Notes: a model not told the origin generated them from the sequence alone. A DNA stretch of 41,989 nt from a virus (IMGVR_UViG_3300046001_005607:1-41989); one strand, 5' to 3'; positions 25,193-34,015 are shown, numbered from the stretch's first letter. Translations and numbers: made by a program.

Positions 25193-25201
25193 TTATACTT
25201 T

Positions 25202-26515
25202 TCAACCGGTGAAAGCAGCTAGACTCTTAAATGATTCATCTTCAAAATCATCTACATCATCAGCCTGAGTAATAGTTAAGGTCGTATAGTCAATTCTCAT
25301 AGGCTGAGTATGACCTCTCATACCATACCTATTCTTCATCATACCTAACCTGATAATACCTAACTCTCGATCCTCTTCGTTCTGATAAATCGATACAATT
25401 ACGTCAGCAGTAGCAGCTAGATTGATACTCTCGGAGATAGTAGATAGTTCAGGGTTATCATTACCGAAGCCGCTACGATTTAGCTGAGTACAGCTAATAA
25501 TAGGACAGTTATAGGTATAACTCATAGCCCTCACTTGCTCAGTTACATGCTTTATTCGTTCATACGAGTTACTACCAATAGTAGAATGAATTAAGTTAAG
25601 ATAGTCTAGTACAATAGCATCAATCTTAACACCACTATCAGTCATCTTCTTAACAAACGCATTTAACTGATTAGGTGTAATAGTAGATGGCGGAAACTCT
25701 TTGATATAGAGGTTACCAGCACCCTGCTGCCCGCAGTCTGCAATAGACTGACGTAAGGTATATGCATTAGCTGCTAGATCACGAATAGGAATCTGGGTTA
25801 AGTTAGAGCATAACCGTCGAGCATACAGTAGCTCTGACATTTCAAGAGTAATAAGTAGTACATTCTTACCCTGCTTTACCATATTAGTAGCGATATTACC
25901 GAGAAAGATAGACTTACCGATATTAGTCTCACCAGCAAACACATATAACGCTCTACCTGACTCTAAAAATCCACCATTTAAAGCTTCATCAAGCCAAGGC
26001 CAAGTACTTGGTATAGTACTATTAACAAGACTAAGATCGTCAATAATAGTATTAATATTATTGAAGAGATCTAGACCCATATCAGTAACTAGACTAATAT
26101 TACAAGCTTTTTCAAACTTATCGAGGGCTACAGTAGTATCGACAGTGCCTTTCGCTACATCTTCAGCGATACTAAGCATAGTATGATATACAGCCTTCTC
26201 TTTTAGGAAGGTCTCTGTATTAGCATACAGTTCATCCTTATTAAGATTCTTATCTATGTCATTAAATGACTGAACTAGAGTCTTAAACGTAGCTTTAAGC
26301 TCATCTGTTACTAGATAAGACTTAATCTCGGTGATAGTAGGTGCTTTCTTTCTTGTATCATTAAACTCCTTAATGATATTGAAGATAGTAGCGATACTTT
26401 TAGTTTTAAAGAATTCAGGCTTTACATGATCTACGATAGTTGCTAAATAAGCAGCGTCAGACAACGCCTTATAAATGATAATATTTTCAAAGAAACCTAA
26501 ATCGAGCTTACTCAC
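25202..26515 (-). CDS. 41: Replicative DNA helicase (DnaB-type, T4 gp41-like)
   Basis: This 437-residue hexameric 5'-3' helicase drives the fork and recruits primase. A helical N-terminal domain (~1-150) precedes the RecA-like core: Walker A AGETNIGKS (194-202), LITLEMSE, Walker B DAIVLDYLNLI (D304), ISCTQLNR (sensor region) and MMKNRYGMRG near the C-terminus. An acidic tail (DDVDDFEDE) follows. The GTG at 26515 is chosen because it begins MSKLDLGFFE and lies 6 nt below a strong bipartite promoter. The length is close to T4 gp41 (475). Confidence 0.9.
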   Translation of the reverse strand: MSKLDLGFFENIIIYKALSDAAYLATIVDHVKPEFFKTKSIATIFNIIKEFNDTRKKAPTITEIKSYLVTDELKATFKTLVQSFNDIDKNLNKDELYANTETFLKEKAVYHTMLSIAEDVAKGTVDTTVALDKFEKACNISLVTDMGLDLFNNINTIIDDLSLVNSTIPSTWPWLDEALNGGFLESGRALYVFAGETNIGKSIFLGNIATNMVKQGKNVLLITLEMSELLYARRLCSNLTQIPIRDLAANAYTLRQSIADCGQQGAGNLYIKEFPPSTITPNQLNAFVKKMTDSGVKIDAIVLDYLNLIHSTIGSNSYERIKHVTEQVRAMSYTYNCPIISCTQLNRSGFGNDNPELSTISESINLAATADVIVSIYQNEEDRELGIIRLGMMKNRYGMRGHTQPMRIDYTTLTITQADDVDDFEDESFKSLAAFTG

Positions 26516-26521
26516 TTCTTT

Positions 26522-26540
26522 AGTATAAGATAGTTCGTTA
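26522..26540 (-). promoter_or_regulatory. Bipartite promoter TAACGAAC-N5-TATACT before gp41
   Basis: On the minus strand, TAACGAAC (26540-26533), 5 nt and TATACT (26527-26522) are followed by 6 nt and the GTG start. It is nearly identical to the element before gp43 (TAACGAACTA-N2-TTATACTA in both). Confidence 0.75.
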
Positions 26541-26546
26541 TTAATG

Positions 26547-27218
26547 CTATACAGTTAGTTTTTTACCAGCGTATTGCTTATATTTTGATAAAAACCATTT
26601 TTGACCCTCTAAAAACTCAGGAGTTAACTCTCTGAGTCCTGGCGAAGCATGTGTTATTAAAATATCACCTACCCCTACTCTTAGTTTAGCTAGACTAGCA
26701 TCTAAACAGAATGAAAGGTCATACATATGGAACTTAGATGGGCATTTTTCATCGAATGTGACCTTATCAAACACTGTTTTACTAACAGACAGAAAAACAC
26801 CATCAGCTAATACTACAGGACTCGGAAAAGCACCAAAACTAGTCATATGCTTATTGTTTGTATCCCCATGAGCTACAGCGCCTCTTAAATTACCTCCCTG
26901 GAAACCTCCGCCCATTAGATGCCAGAGTACTGGTTCTTGAATAGTGCATTCTGTAGTACCAGCTACACCAACTACATCATATTTTTTATGTAAATCCTGT
27001 AGACGATATAAAAAGTCTGTTGATTCAATGATAACATCATCATGACACAATACAACAAAGTCAACATCTTCCTGTTTACCGAATTGCAGAGCTTTATTAT
27101 ATAATTTAGCTAGTGACTTTTTATTATTCTCTTTAAAGAACCATTTTTCAGTACTAGAGTTAAAGAGAAGAGTATTTTTTTTGCTACCTTTAGTAGCTGA
27201 GAATAGAAAATATTTCAT
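26547..27218 (-). CDS. Glycosyltransferase, GT2-like (StrF-type domain)
   Basis: In this 223-residue GT-A fold protein, the segment VDFVVLCHDDVII (H59, D60, D61) matches the metal/nucleotide site of the small GT2-like family related to StrF. VLADGVFLSVSKTVFDKV (middle) and MYDLSFCLDASLAKLRVGVG (late) fit the acceptor and catalytic segments (the D in YDLSF would be the base). It overlaps the amidotransferase gene by 4 bp, so the two are co-translated. The acceptor is unknown. Modification of phage DNA or a virion glycan are both possible. Confidence 0.7.
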   Translation of the reverse strand: MKYFLFSATKGSKKNTLLFNSSTEKWFFKENNKKSLAKLYNKALQFGKQEDVDFVVLCHDDVIIESTDFLYRLQDLHKKYDVVGVAGTTECTIQEPVLWHLMGGGFQGGNLRGAVAHGDTNNKHMTSFGAFPSPVVLADGVFLSVSKTVFDKVTFDEKCPSKFHMYDLSFCLDASLAKLRVGVGDILITHASPGLRELTPEFLEGQKWFLSKYKQYAGKKLTV

Positions 27219-27919
27219 ACAAACAAGAAAGGTGATTTAGTTTTAAACTTACCTGCTGATTTCCACATATCATAATTTTCACCCACTGCAATCCAAGGAT
27301 CATAATTTTCAATCATTAGGATTTCCCCTTCTTTAAGTAACGTATAATCTTTACCAGGTAGAGTAGAGAAAGAACCGCTACTATGATAGTGTAATATAGA
27401 ACCTTGACGAGCGAGATATACAGTATTAGTACTGGTATTAACAATACAAAGAGCAAACGTACCTTCTAGAAGCTCTAATACCTTAGTAACTACATCAATA
27501 GGTGGAGGTGACTTACCACTTCCGGTCTCACCTGTAGAAAACTCCTGTAACATACAAGCTATTACTGATGTATCGACAGGATTTACGTTCCATGGAGTAT
27601 ATTCTTTATTAAGACTCTTCCAGTTAGTTAATACACCATTATGAAGTACCATCCAGTTTAATGACTCAAAGGGATGCGATGTATCTTGAGACCAATTACG
27701 TTTTGATGACGTAGGTGCCTGCATATGACTGATAAAGAAGTCAAACGAGTCGTTTACATTTATTTTATTAAATTCAATAATACCTTCCTGCTTATGAACA
27801 TACTGTTTATCATAGTCATATAAGCCTAGTACACTACTAGCAAATGTCCCACGCTCGACATTTGCTTCATACAAGATCTCTAACTTAGATAGCGTATTAG
27901 CACCAATAATTGAACACAT
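27215..27919 (-). CDS. Stand-alone class II glutamine amidotransferase domain
   Basis: This 234-residue Ntn-type glutaminase has the nucleophile Cys at position 2 (MCSIIGANTL). LHNGVLTNW (the Asn-Gly oxyanion element), PVDTSVIACML and TFALCIVNTST follow the class II GATase order. No synthase partner domain is fused. Such a domain releases ammonia from glutamine for a partner enzyme. Candidates are the co-translated GT2 or the nearby QueC homologue. In archaea and some phages, a Gat-QueC fusion takes part in archaeosine-type synthesis, which makes QueC an attractive partner. That pairing is inference. Confidence 0.75.
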   Translation of the reverse strand: MCSIIGANTLSKLEILYEANVERGTFASSVLGLYDYDKQYVHKQEGIIEFNKINVNDSFDFFISHMQAPTSSKRNWSQDTSHPFESLNWMVLHNGVLTNWKSLNKEYTPWNVNPVDTSVIACMLQEFSTGETGSGKSPPPIDVVTKVLELLEGTFALCIVNTSTNTVYLARQGSILHYHSSGSFSTLPGKDYTLLKEGEILMIENYDPWIAVGENYDMWKSAGKFKTKSPFLFV

Positions 27920-27975
27920 ATATACCTAATGATAATTGTATTCTAGATATTTTCTACTTAAAAAGCTTAGTTTAA

Positions 27976-27982
27976 ATAAATA
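27976..27982 (+). promoter_or_regulatory. Late promoter (ATAAATA) for the 27990 gene
   Basis: ATAAATA lies in the 70-bp divergent gap and ends 7 nt before the ATG at 27990. A TTAAATA overlaps it upstream. No ribosome-binding site is seen. The minus-strand amidotransferase starts 70 bp away, with TATCAT and TACAAT as possible -10 elements of its own. Confidence 0.6.
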
Positions 27983-27989
27983 ATGTTAT

Positions 27990-29084
27990 ATGAATTTTAA
28001 CGATTTAGTTAACCGTTCTCAAATAGTTAGTGAAGGTAATGTCTCACCTTACGAAGTTAAAAACCCTGTTTTTAAGGATATTACTAAGCGGTTAAAAGCT
28101 GCAGGCGCTTCTTCTCCTCCTCGTGACACAATGTTAGTAATTATTAATGTGTTAAAAAGACTTGAGATAATTAGTCAAGAGGATGCAACTCAGTGGGAAT
28201 CTATAAAAGGTTCCTCTACTTTACCTAGAAAGAATGCTTTGCTAGGATTTATCGATCTATACAAAGAAGATATAATACGGAGAGCTGAAGAAGTTAAGGA
28301 AACTATTGAAGACGAATTACCTAGATTTTTTAAGAGAGCTGGTACAAATCGTGGAGCTGCTAAAGGTCCTAGTAGAGGTGAAACAAAATACTCTGCTAAT
28401 CAAGCTGCTGAGGAAATGAAAGCTCAAGCTAGAGAACAAAAGAAGGAGGCTAAGAAACTAGCTACAGAACTAAGGCAGCAAGCTAAGGGTAAAAGTAAAG
28501 GTCCTAGAGCGGCAGCTGCAGTTGAAGTTATTGCTACGGGTCTAGATGATTCAGTAGCAAGAGCCTATGCTGCTGGTGAAGATGTTATTTTAAAATCTTA
28601 TGCGGCTGAAGTTTTTAAATATATTGGAAAAAATCTAGGTAAAGAGGGTCTTGATATTGATCTAAAAAATGTTATCTCAGCAGCGGGCTTCGTAGCTGAT
28701 AAAATATCTACCTTAGACCAATTAAAGAGATTTGTTGATCAAGTAGGTCGTAAACCTGGTTTCGAACTTATTGCTCAGTATCTTGCTGATATAATTAAAC
28801 CAGTTGAAGATGCTATCTCAGCCTCTAAATCTGAAGATGAAGAGTCTAATAAATATGATGAGGAAAAAGCAGATGTTGATAATGACGGCACAACAAAGCC
28901 TTGGGAGAAAAGATTAGCTGAGCAGAGAGGATTTAATGAATCAACTACTGCTGAATATCTTACAGAGCAGGTTAAGAAAGATAAATACAATAAGGCTTCT
29001 AATGAAGCCTCGTTATCTTTTACCGAAAAATATAAACCTAAAACCAGCTGGCAGTTACAAGAGTTACGTAACTACGGCTTATAA
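27990..29084 (+). CDS. Probable internal head protein, Ala/Lys/Glu-rich
   Basis: This 364-residue plus-strand gene stands alone within the minus-strand block. The N-terminus MNFNDLVNRSQIVSEG resembles the targeting helices of the 18078 and 40519 products. Residues ~130-170 are a charged Ala/Lys/Glu-rich helix (EEMKAQAREQKKEAKKLATE), then Lys/Gly-rich (KGKSKGPRAAAA). Residues ~175-270 look like a compact helical domain. KYDEEKADVDNDGTTKPWEK (~283-302) contains a DVDNDG calcium-loop-like motif. No enzyme signature is seen. Late-type promoter and composition suggest a scaffold or packaged head protein. This is inference. Confidence 0.45.
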   Translation: MNFNDLVNRSQIVSEGNVSPYEVKNPVFKDITKRLKAAGASSPPRDTMLVIINVLKRLEIISQEDATQWESIKGSSTLPRKNALLGFIDLYKEDIIRRAEEVKETIEDELPRFFKRAGTNRGAAKGPSRGETKYSANQAAEEMKAQAREQKKEAKKLATELRQQAKGKSKGPRAAAAVEVIATGLDDSVARAYAAGEDVILKSYAAEVFKYIGKNLGKEGLDIDLKNVISAAGFVADKISTLDQLKRFVDQVGRKPGFELIAQYLADIIKPVEDAISASKSEDEESNKYDEEKADVDNDGTTKPWEKRLAEQRGFNESTTAEYLTEQVKKDKYNKASNEASLSFTEKYKPKTSWQLQELRNYGL

Positions 29085-29085
29085 G

Positions 29086-29832
29086 TTAGGCTATTTTCTT
29101 GCACTCGTGCTTTGCATATAGTACATCGATATGATCTTGTTGAGCATATCGAATAGGGTCTTGTAGTTTCGCTTGTATAAAGCCTGCTAACCTTAAACTA
29201 CTAGATGGAGTGGTAGCATCAGCTAACCCACTCTTGTCATTAGAGTAACAGGTCCAAGTATCACCAAAAGATACTCCTAACCGGTTACCTTCGAGTATAA
29301 TCTCTGACTTAGACATATCGATGAGAGGTGCTTCGATATTAATTAAGGTCTGACGATTAAGATTTAGAACATTATTGATATTATCGATGAACTCTGTACT
29401 TCCATCCCAGTAGCCGGCCGCTGAGTCAATTTGTGCAGCTCCATACCATACAGTATTAGCTTTCATACTCTCTGCATAAGCGCAACAGATAGATAGGAAC
29501 ATCATATTCCTAAATGGTACATATGATACAGGTTGTGCATCACCTGCAATCTTATTGATATCAGGGTTATCAATAGATTTATTAGTTAATGATGATGTAG
29601 GTGAGATATCCTTAATGTAAGTTACATCTAAAAGCTTATTGGTAATAGTTACACTTGGATACTTTTGCTGTAACTGTCTGATTTGACTTTTAACACAGTC
29701 GATTTCACGATTGTGTCTCTGACCGTAGTCAAAAGTTAGAGTATGGATATTCTTATATCCTCTATCTACGGCCATATGCAGAAGCACAGTACTATCTGCA
29801 CCTCCGGAAAATGCTAATACTAATTTATTCAT
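29086..29832 (-). CDS. queC: QueC-like 7-deazaguanine synthase lacking three zinc cysteines
   Basis: From the ATG at 29832 the product has 248 residues; a longer start would extend into uvsX. It overlaps uvsX by 8 bp. The PP-loop SGGADST (residues 9-15) and the motifs FDYGQRHNREI, YVPFRNMMFLS, GAAQIDSAAGYWD and NIEAPLIDMSKSEI are clearly QueC. QueC converts CDG to preQ0 through the amide ADG, using ATP and ammonia. The family zinc site has four Cys (C-x~9-C-x2-C-x2-C). Here only the first (C195, in TWTCYSND) remains, with Asp, Thr and Ser near the other positions. Altered activity is possible. QueD, QueE, FolE and DpdA are not in the window. Confidence 0.85.
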   Translation of the reverse strand: MNKLVLAFSGGADSTVLLHMAVDRGYKNIHTLTFDYGQRHNREIDCVKSQIRQLQQKYPSVTITNKLLDVTYIKDISPTSSLTNKSIDNPDINKIAGDAQPVSYVPFRNMMFLSICCAYAESMKANTVWYGAAQIDSAAGYWDGSTEFIDNINNVLNLNRQTLINIEAPLIDMSKSEIILEGNRLGVSFGDTWTCYSNDKSGLADATTPSSSLRLAGFIQAKLQDPIRYAQQDHIDVLYAKHECKKIA

Positions 29833-30949
29833 TTGTGTTATCTGGTTCATCGGTTAGTTCTTGATCTAATTCTGCTTCCTCATCTTGTATAGGTTTAGAT
29901 GAGTATTTCCACTCTACATTAATCTTTTCTTCTAATTGTGGTATAAGTATATTCTCCCATAGTTCCTTATCTTTACGGAAGTTGCGATAAAAACCTAACT
30001 TTTGACCATTAGGTAGTTGATAAGTAGCTCCTGTCTGAACAATAATATTAAAACCAGTCATTAGGTCGAGTAGACCGTAATATTTGTTAAGTCCATTAGT
30101 AAATGATAAGTACATCTCAACTTCAAGATACTGTTTAATGAAGCGATTCTTACGAGTTAGAGCTCGTAGAATAATACCAGAGTAGCTTTTTTGACCAACA
30201 GTTAAGCTACTGTCGGTAGTCTTACCACCATCATCTTTTAAAGGTTTACGAGCAATCTGAACAGTTACTGACGGTAGGTAAATTACTGACTTACCACCAG
30301 GCATGTTCTTTTCAATACTTGGAAATAGTTCTGCAGGATTATCATACACATGTGAAGTAGCGATTACAGTTGTACGAGTATAGGCTCCAAGATTAGTAAG
30401 AGTCTGCATTAAGCTCTTCATCGCTCGTGCCTTACTACCCATATCAGAACTTGTATTGTCTTTATCCATTCGTTTATACTCTAACTCAGACTGCAAGTTA
30501 CTAAGTGAGTCTACAGCAATAACGAATTGACCTTCAAGTTTCTTCTCTTCAACCTTAGTCAGGAAGTTAAAAATAGCATTTCGAGTCTGCTCAATTGTCT
30601 TGCACGGTACATACTTAACTTTAGTAATATCTAGACCAGCAGCAGTAGCACTATCAGGATCAACTGCGTTTTCTGAGTCAAAGATTACAACGGTCTTTCC
30701 TCCCTTCTGAGCATTGGCTAATACCCTAAGTAAGAAACCGGTTTTAAAAGTTTGTGATTCACCGGCTAGTACTGTTACTCGACCCATCGGGATACCTTTA
30801 TAGCATGAGCCAGAGATAATTGCATTGAGTGCATAAGAACCAGTGTCAATCCAGCTATCAACTTGACTAAGTGTACTTTTATCTAGATAAGTAGCATAGG
30901 GATTGATTTCATCTAAGCTATCCAATGCACTTTTAATATCTTTTTCCAT
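29825..30949 (-). CDS. uvsX: RecA-like recombinase (T4 UvsX-like)
   Basis: This 374-residue strand-exchange protein forms filaments on ssDNA and works with UvsY and gp32. The Walker A variant GESQTFKT (63-70) resembles T4 UvsX (GPSKSFKS) more than the standard RecA motif. VVIFDSENAVD, Walker B FVIAVDSLSNL (D147), MGSKARAMKSLMQTL and VIATSHVYDNP (glutamine-switch region) follow. The acidic tail (DEEAELDQELTDEPDNTNE) fits UvsX. It has its own sigma70-like promoter 5 nt before the ATG and a terminator above it, so it begins a transcript that also carries queC. Confidence 0.9.
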   Translation of the reverse strand: MEKDIKSALDSLDEINPYATYLDKSTLSQVDSWIDTGSYALNAIISGSCYKGIPMGRVTVLAGESQTFKTGFLLRVLANAQKGGKTVVIFDSENAVDPDSATAAGLDITKVKYVPCKTIEQTRNAIFNFLTKVEEKKLEGQFVIAVDSLSNLQSELEYKRMDKDNTSSDMGSKARAMKSLMQTLTNLGAYTRTTVIATSHVYDNPAELFPSIEKNMPGGKSVIYLPSVTVQIARKPLKDDGGKTTDSSLTVGQKSYSGIILRALTRKNRFIKQYLEVEMYLSFTNGLNKYYGLLDLMTGFNIIVQTGATYQLPNGQKLGFYRNFRKDKELWENILIPQLEEKINVEWKYSSKPIQDEEAELDQELTDEPDNTNE

Positions 30950-30954
30950 ACATC

Positions 30955-30982
30955 ATTATAATGTATCAGAGAATTAAATCAA
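30955..30982 (-). promoter_or_regulatory. Sigma70-like promoter before uvsX
   Basis: On the minus strand, TTGATT (30982-30977), a 16-bp spacer and a perfect TATAAT (30960-30955) lie between the terminator and uvsX. Only 5 nt separate TATAAT from the ATG, so the transcript would begin at or next to the start codon. Confidence 0.65.
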
Positions 30983-30983
30983 T

Positions 30984-31012
30984 AAAAAACGCCTAATGAA
31001 TCATTAGGCGTT
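30984..31012 (-). terminator. Rho-independent terminator after the Sm-like gene
   Basis: On the minus strand, AACGCCTAATGA, one base, then TCATTAGGCGTT form a 12-bp perfect inverted repeat (31012-30988). It runs directly into TTTTTT (30989-30984). It lies 23 nt after the stop of the 111-aa gene and separates that transcript from uvsX. It is the only clear intrinsic terminator found in the window. Confidence 0.85.
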
Positions 31013-31035
31013 GCTGAAGGTTATGTGATTATATT

Positions 31036-31371
31036 TTAGTCTTCAAAAAGTTTAATTACTTCTGGTCCACCTGCAGGCTCAGGAGTTTTAATGCTATTGA
31101 TATTGTTGTATTGATTAAGAATTGCAGAATCTAGTACAACATCAGATATTACAATACTAGATTTAGTAAATACCCAGTTGTTTTTATCACGGTGTTCTTT
31201 ATCAAGAAACTCTACAAAGATGTATGGGAACGATTGAACTTGAATCTGTCCTGTTTCTTGATTAGGATTAACATAAACAATTACTGGATTGTTAAGTGTA
31301 AGTTGAGTGTCGGTCTCAGATACTTTTTTACCGATAACGACGCGGCCAATTTGATCAATGATTGTAATCAT
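31036..31371 (-). CDS. Small beta-barrel protein, possibly Sm-like
   Basis: This 111-residue protein has a strand-rich pattern: QIGRVVIGKKVSETDTQLTL, NPVIVYVNP, FPYIFVEFLDK, and SSIVISDVVLDSAILNQYNN. The turn between GKKVSETD and TLNNPVIV is reminiscent of the Sm1 motif. A phage-derived Sm-like protein is known from marine metagenomes. If correct, it would be an RNA chaperone. The acidic C-terminus (PEVIKLFED) is separate. It has a TATAAT box 8 nt before the start and a strong terminator after it, so it is a single-gene transcription unit between gp43 and uvsX. The Sm call is tentative. Confidence 0.45.
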   Translation of the reverse strand: MITIIDQIGRVVIGKKVSETDTQLTLNNPVIVYVNPNQETGQIQVQSFPYIFVEFLDKEHRDKNNWVFTKSSIVISDVVLDSAILNQYNNINSIKTPEPAGGPEVIKLFED

Positions 31372-31379
31372 GTTGTTAT

Positions 31380-31385
31380 ATTATA
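31380..31385 (-). promoter_or_regulatory. -10 element (TATAAT) before the 31371 gene
   Basis: A perfect TATAAT on the minus strand ends 8 nt before the ATG, inside an AT-rich palindromic stretch (ATAATATTATAATAT). No -35 element or TAACGAAC box is apparent. Confidence 0.45.
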
Positions 31386-31408
31386 ATATTATTTTGTTTT
31401 TTCTACTA

Positions 31409-34015
31409 CTAAATACCAAAAAGGTCAAACAATTCGCAAGTTACGTTTTCTGATGGCTTACGTATCTGCCAATTAACCCCTTGATAGAATCTTTCAATGC
31501 CTGAAAACAGAATCTTTTCAAACATTTTTTCATAATTTATTTTGAAGATACTTTTATACTCCTCAGGGAAGGTATATTTAAATCCTATTGAGTCAATACC
31601 GTATTTGTTAGGCTGCTGTAAGTATACATATCGAGTTTTATCACCCGATGAGATTTCTTCATACTTGTTCTCAATACCTAACTTCTTATTGAGGAAGTTA
31701 TGAAGGTAAGCAGACTTAACATGAATAGGGGTACGAGTACCAATATTAAACTCATTACACTTAGCAGCATACTTCTCGTATCCTCTAAGACCCATAACAA
31801 ACGCAACGTCTTCAATAGGTAGCTCTTTAAACGCATTATAGGTCTCAGTCAATATGCTATTAGTCTGCTCTAAAGACTGAGTAAGTAGCATCGTCTCAAT
31901 AATCTTCTTAGCATAAGGCTTAATAGCATTAGGCATCGATGTACGGACAACCTCAACGCCAGTATACTTAAACTTATCTACTTTAATACCTTCATCGTCC
32001 AAGATATGCATAACATATCTCTTCTTCTGTAGGAATAGAGCTACATCACTTATGCTTTCTCTCTTAAATACAAATCGTGAATCAGTAGTCCTGAGTGATT
32101 TCTTAGCCCAGCTATTGATCTCCTTATTAATAAAGTCTTCAATAGTCTGCAGTTCCTTATAGAAACCATCACTAACCTGATTACCACTTTTAAGAGGTAC
32201 AAACTCGTTAATACATTGTAATGAAAAGTAAAGAGAATCAGTATCTGAGTAAACCCAGCTATTATCTAGAGTATGCTCATCAGTTATATTGTAGTTAGCA
32301 GTTAGGTACTGCTGTAATAGCTTACCTGCTTGTTTAATAACAGCTTGACCGGTGAGAGTTACAGAAGAGGCTATATCGTCATCTCCGATAGGTGCCTGTT
32401 TATTACCCATATATCCATAGACTGAATTAAGGAGTGTCTTAATTACCATCTGCTTAGTATTCAACCTTTCTACCTCGAACTGTATCTCTGATCTTTGCTT
32501 ACTTAACTCTGAACTCTTAGTCTTATCAGATGCGATGATATCATCAATAACTTTTAATTGCTTTTTACTCTTAAAGAGCTCAGTCTTTACTACTACTCGT
32601 TCATTATAATAGTGATCAAGGAATTCAGGTATGATACCTTTCTTCTTTTGAGAGAATAGAAAACCAGCTTTCGTTACTGCACACTTTTCCGCTATTAGAA
32701 AGTCATTAAATGCTTTAGGAGTTAACTCAAAACACTTACCTGTCACATGATAGATATTAATATTACCTTTATCAGTCTTTTCAATCCTACCTATCTTAGT
32801 CTCAGGAGATAGATTAAGCGAAATCATTACATTAGGATATAGAGAGTTAGCATCAAACGATACTACATTAGTCTTAAACCCTGACTTAGGTTCTGCTACA
32901 TATGCTCCTGGATTCTTTACTGCACTATCAGGTCTTACGAACGTCGAAAGAACCTCACCTCTCCTTCTAGCTTTGATAGCTAGAGCGCCATTGATAACCG
33001 ATATAGTTCCCATCGAGCTTTCGAGAGTAGAAAGACCTACATACGATAGCATTCTTAATAGTGATATATATTGTAGTTTATCCTCTAACTTAATAAGGAT
33101 ATTAACGTCTTGAATGTTATACTCGACCAGTTTCTGCCAGTTTGTATCAGTTAGAGTTGCAAGATCGATATTACCATAATCAATCTTCCTCTCTCCTAGC
33201 TCAATCTCTGCAATAGCATCTAACTTATATGACTCTCTAAGCTTAAGACAGAACCGTTGATATATATCGAGGTAGTCAATTGTTGATATACCGTCAAAGT
33301 AATATCGCTTTTGCTCTCTACCGAACTTACCTTTCATTAACCTAAAATATACATTATTAAGAGGTGACATTCTCTTAACCGACTCCTCACCAAGAATACG
33401 TTCACATCGATTCACGATATAAGGCATGTCAAACAGCAAAATATTCCAACCTGATATTACATCAGGGTAATCTCGTTCGAGATATTCAATAAATTTAATA
33501 AATAATTCTCTCTCGTTTTTACAATGAACGTATGTTACATTATCAGCAGTATTGTCATACTCTTTTATACCAAAGGTATAAAAATGCTTTTCAAGAGAGT
33601 CATAACAAGTAATTACCGTAACAGGGTGAGTAGGATTATCTACATCTGGAAAGCCTCCTGAAGACGGACTATAGGTCTCGATGTCAAGGTATACTACCTT
33701 AAGTGGATTATTAGAGAATTCCTTATCTTCATTCTTAGTCCAGAAGGTATCAATAAGATACTGCTGAGCAGCAGGTAGGTTTTCGTAAACTCTCTTTATC
33801 TTTGACTCAGTAATAAATTTGTAACGCTCGTAGCTGTTATTAAAGATCTTCTTTTTGATCTTACCACCGTAGATTGATACCTTCTCACCCCTAGAATCAT
33901 CTACATATAAGTATGGACTATGCGATACAGAGTAAGTTACTCTCTTGCCGCTTTCATCCCAGGTAAAGAGGTTAATACAACGCTCTTTACTATTATAAAC
34001 TGCATTACGATACAT
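31409..34015 (-). CDS. 43: DNA polymerase, family B (T4 gp43-like)
   Basis: This 868-residue replicative polymerase has an intact 3'-5' exonuclease. The exonuclease shows Exo I YLDIETYS (D111, E113), Exo II NILLFDMPY (D196) and Exo III YNIQDVN (Y299, D303). The polymerase shows motif A FDANSLYPNVM (D388), motif B KTLLNSVYGYMG (526-537) and motif C YSDTDSLYF (D591, D593), plus KKRYVMHI further on. The length is close to T4 gp43 (898) and no intron or split is seen. It is preceded by a bipartite TAACGAAC promoter and ends in DLFGI. It works with gp45, encoded at 21315-22040. Confidence 0.95.
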   Translation of the reverse strand: MYRNAVYNSKERCINLFTWDESGKRVTYSVSHSPYLYVDDSRGEKVSIYGGKIKKKIFNNSYERYKFITESKIKRVYENLPAAQQYLIDTFWTKNEDKEFSNNPLKVVYLDIETYSPSSGGFPDVDNPTHPVTVITCYDSLEKHFYTFGIKEYDNTADNVTYVHCKNERELFIKFIEYLERDYPDVISGWNILLFDMPYIVNRCERILGEESVKRMSPLNNVYFRLMKGKFGREQKRYYFDGISTIDYLDIYQRFCLKLRESYKLDAIAEIELGERKIDYGNIDLATLTDTNWQKLVEYNIQDVNILIKLEDKLQYISLLRMLSYVGLSTLESSMGTISVINGALAIKARRRGEVLSTFVRPDSAVKNPGAYVAEPKSGFKTNVVSFDANSLYPNVMISLNLSPETKIGRIEKTDKGNINIYHVTGKCFELTPKAFNDFLIAEKCAVTKAGFLFSQKKKGIIPEFLDHYYNERVVVKTELFKSKKQLKVIDDIIASDKTKSSELSKQRSEIQFEVERLNTKQMVIKTLLNSVYGYMGNKQAPIGDDDIASSVTLTGQAVIKQAGKLLQQYLTANYNITDEHTLDNSWVYSDTDSLYFSLQCINEFVPLKSGNQVSDGFYKELQTIEDFINKEINSWAKKSLRTTDSRFVFKRESISDVALFLQKKRYVMHILDDEGIKVDKFKYTGVEVVRTSMPNAIKPYAKKIIETMLLTQSLEQTNSILTETYNAFKELPIEDVAFVMGLRGYEKYAAKCNEFNIGTRTPIHVKSAYLHNFLNKKLGIENKYEEISSGDKTRYVYLQQPNKYGIDSIGFKYTFPEEYKSIFKINYEKMFEKILFSGIERFYQGVNWQIRKPSENVTCELFDLFGI

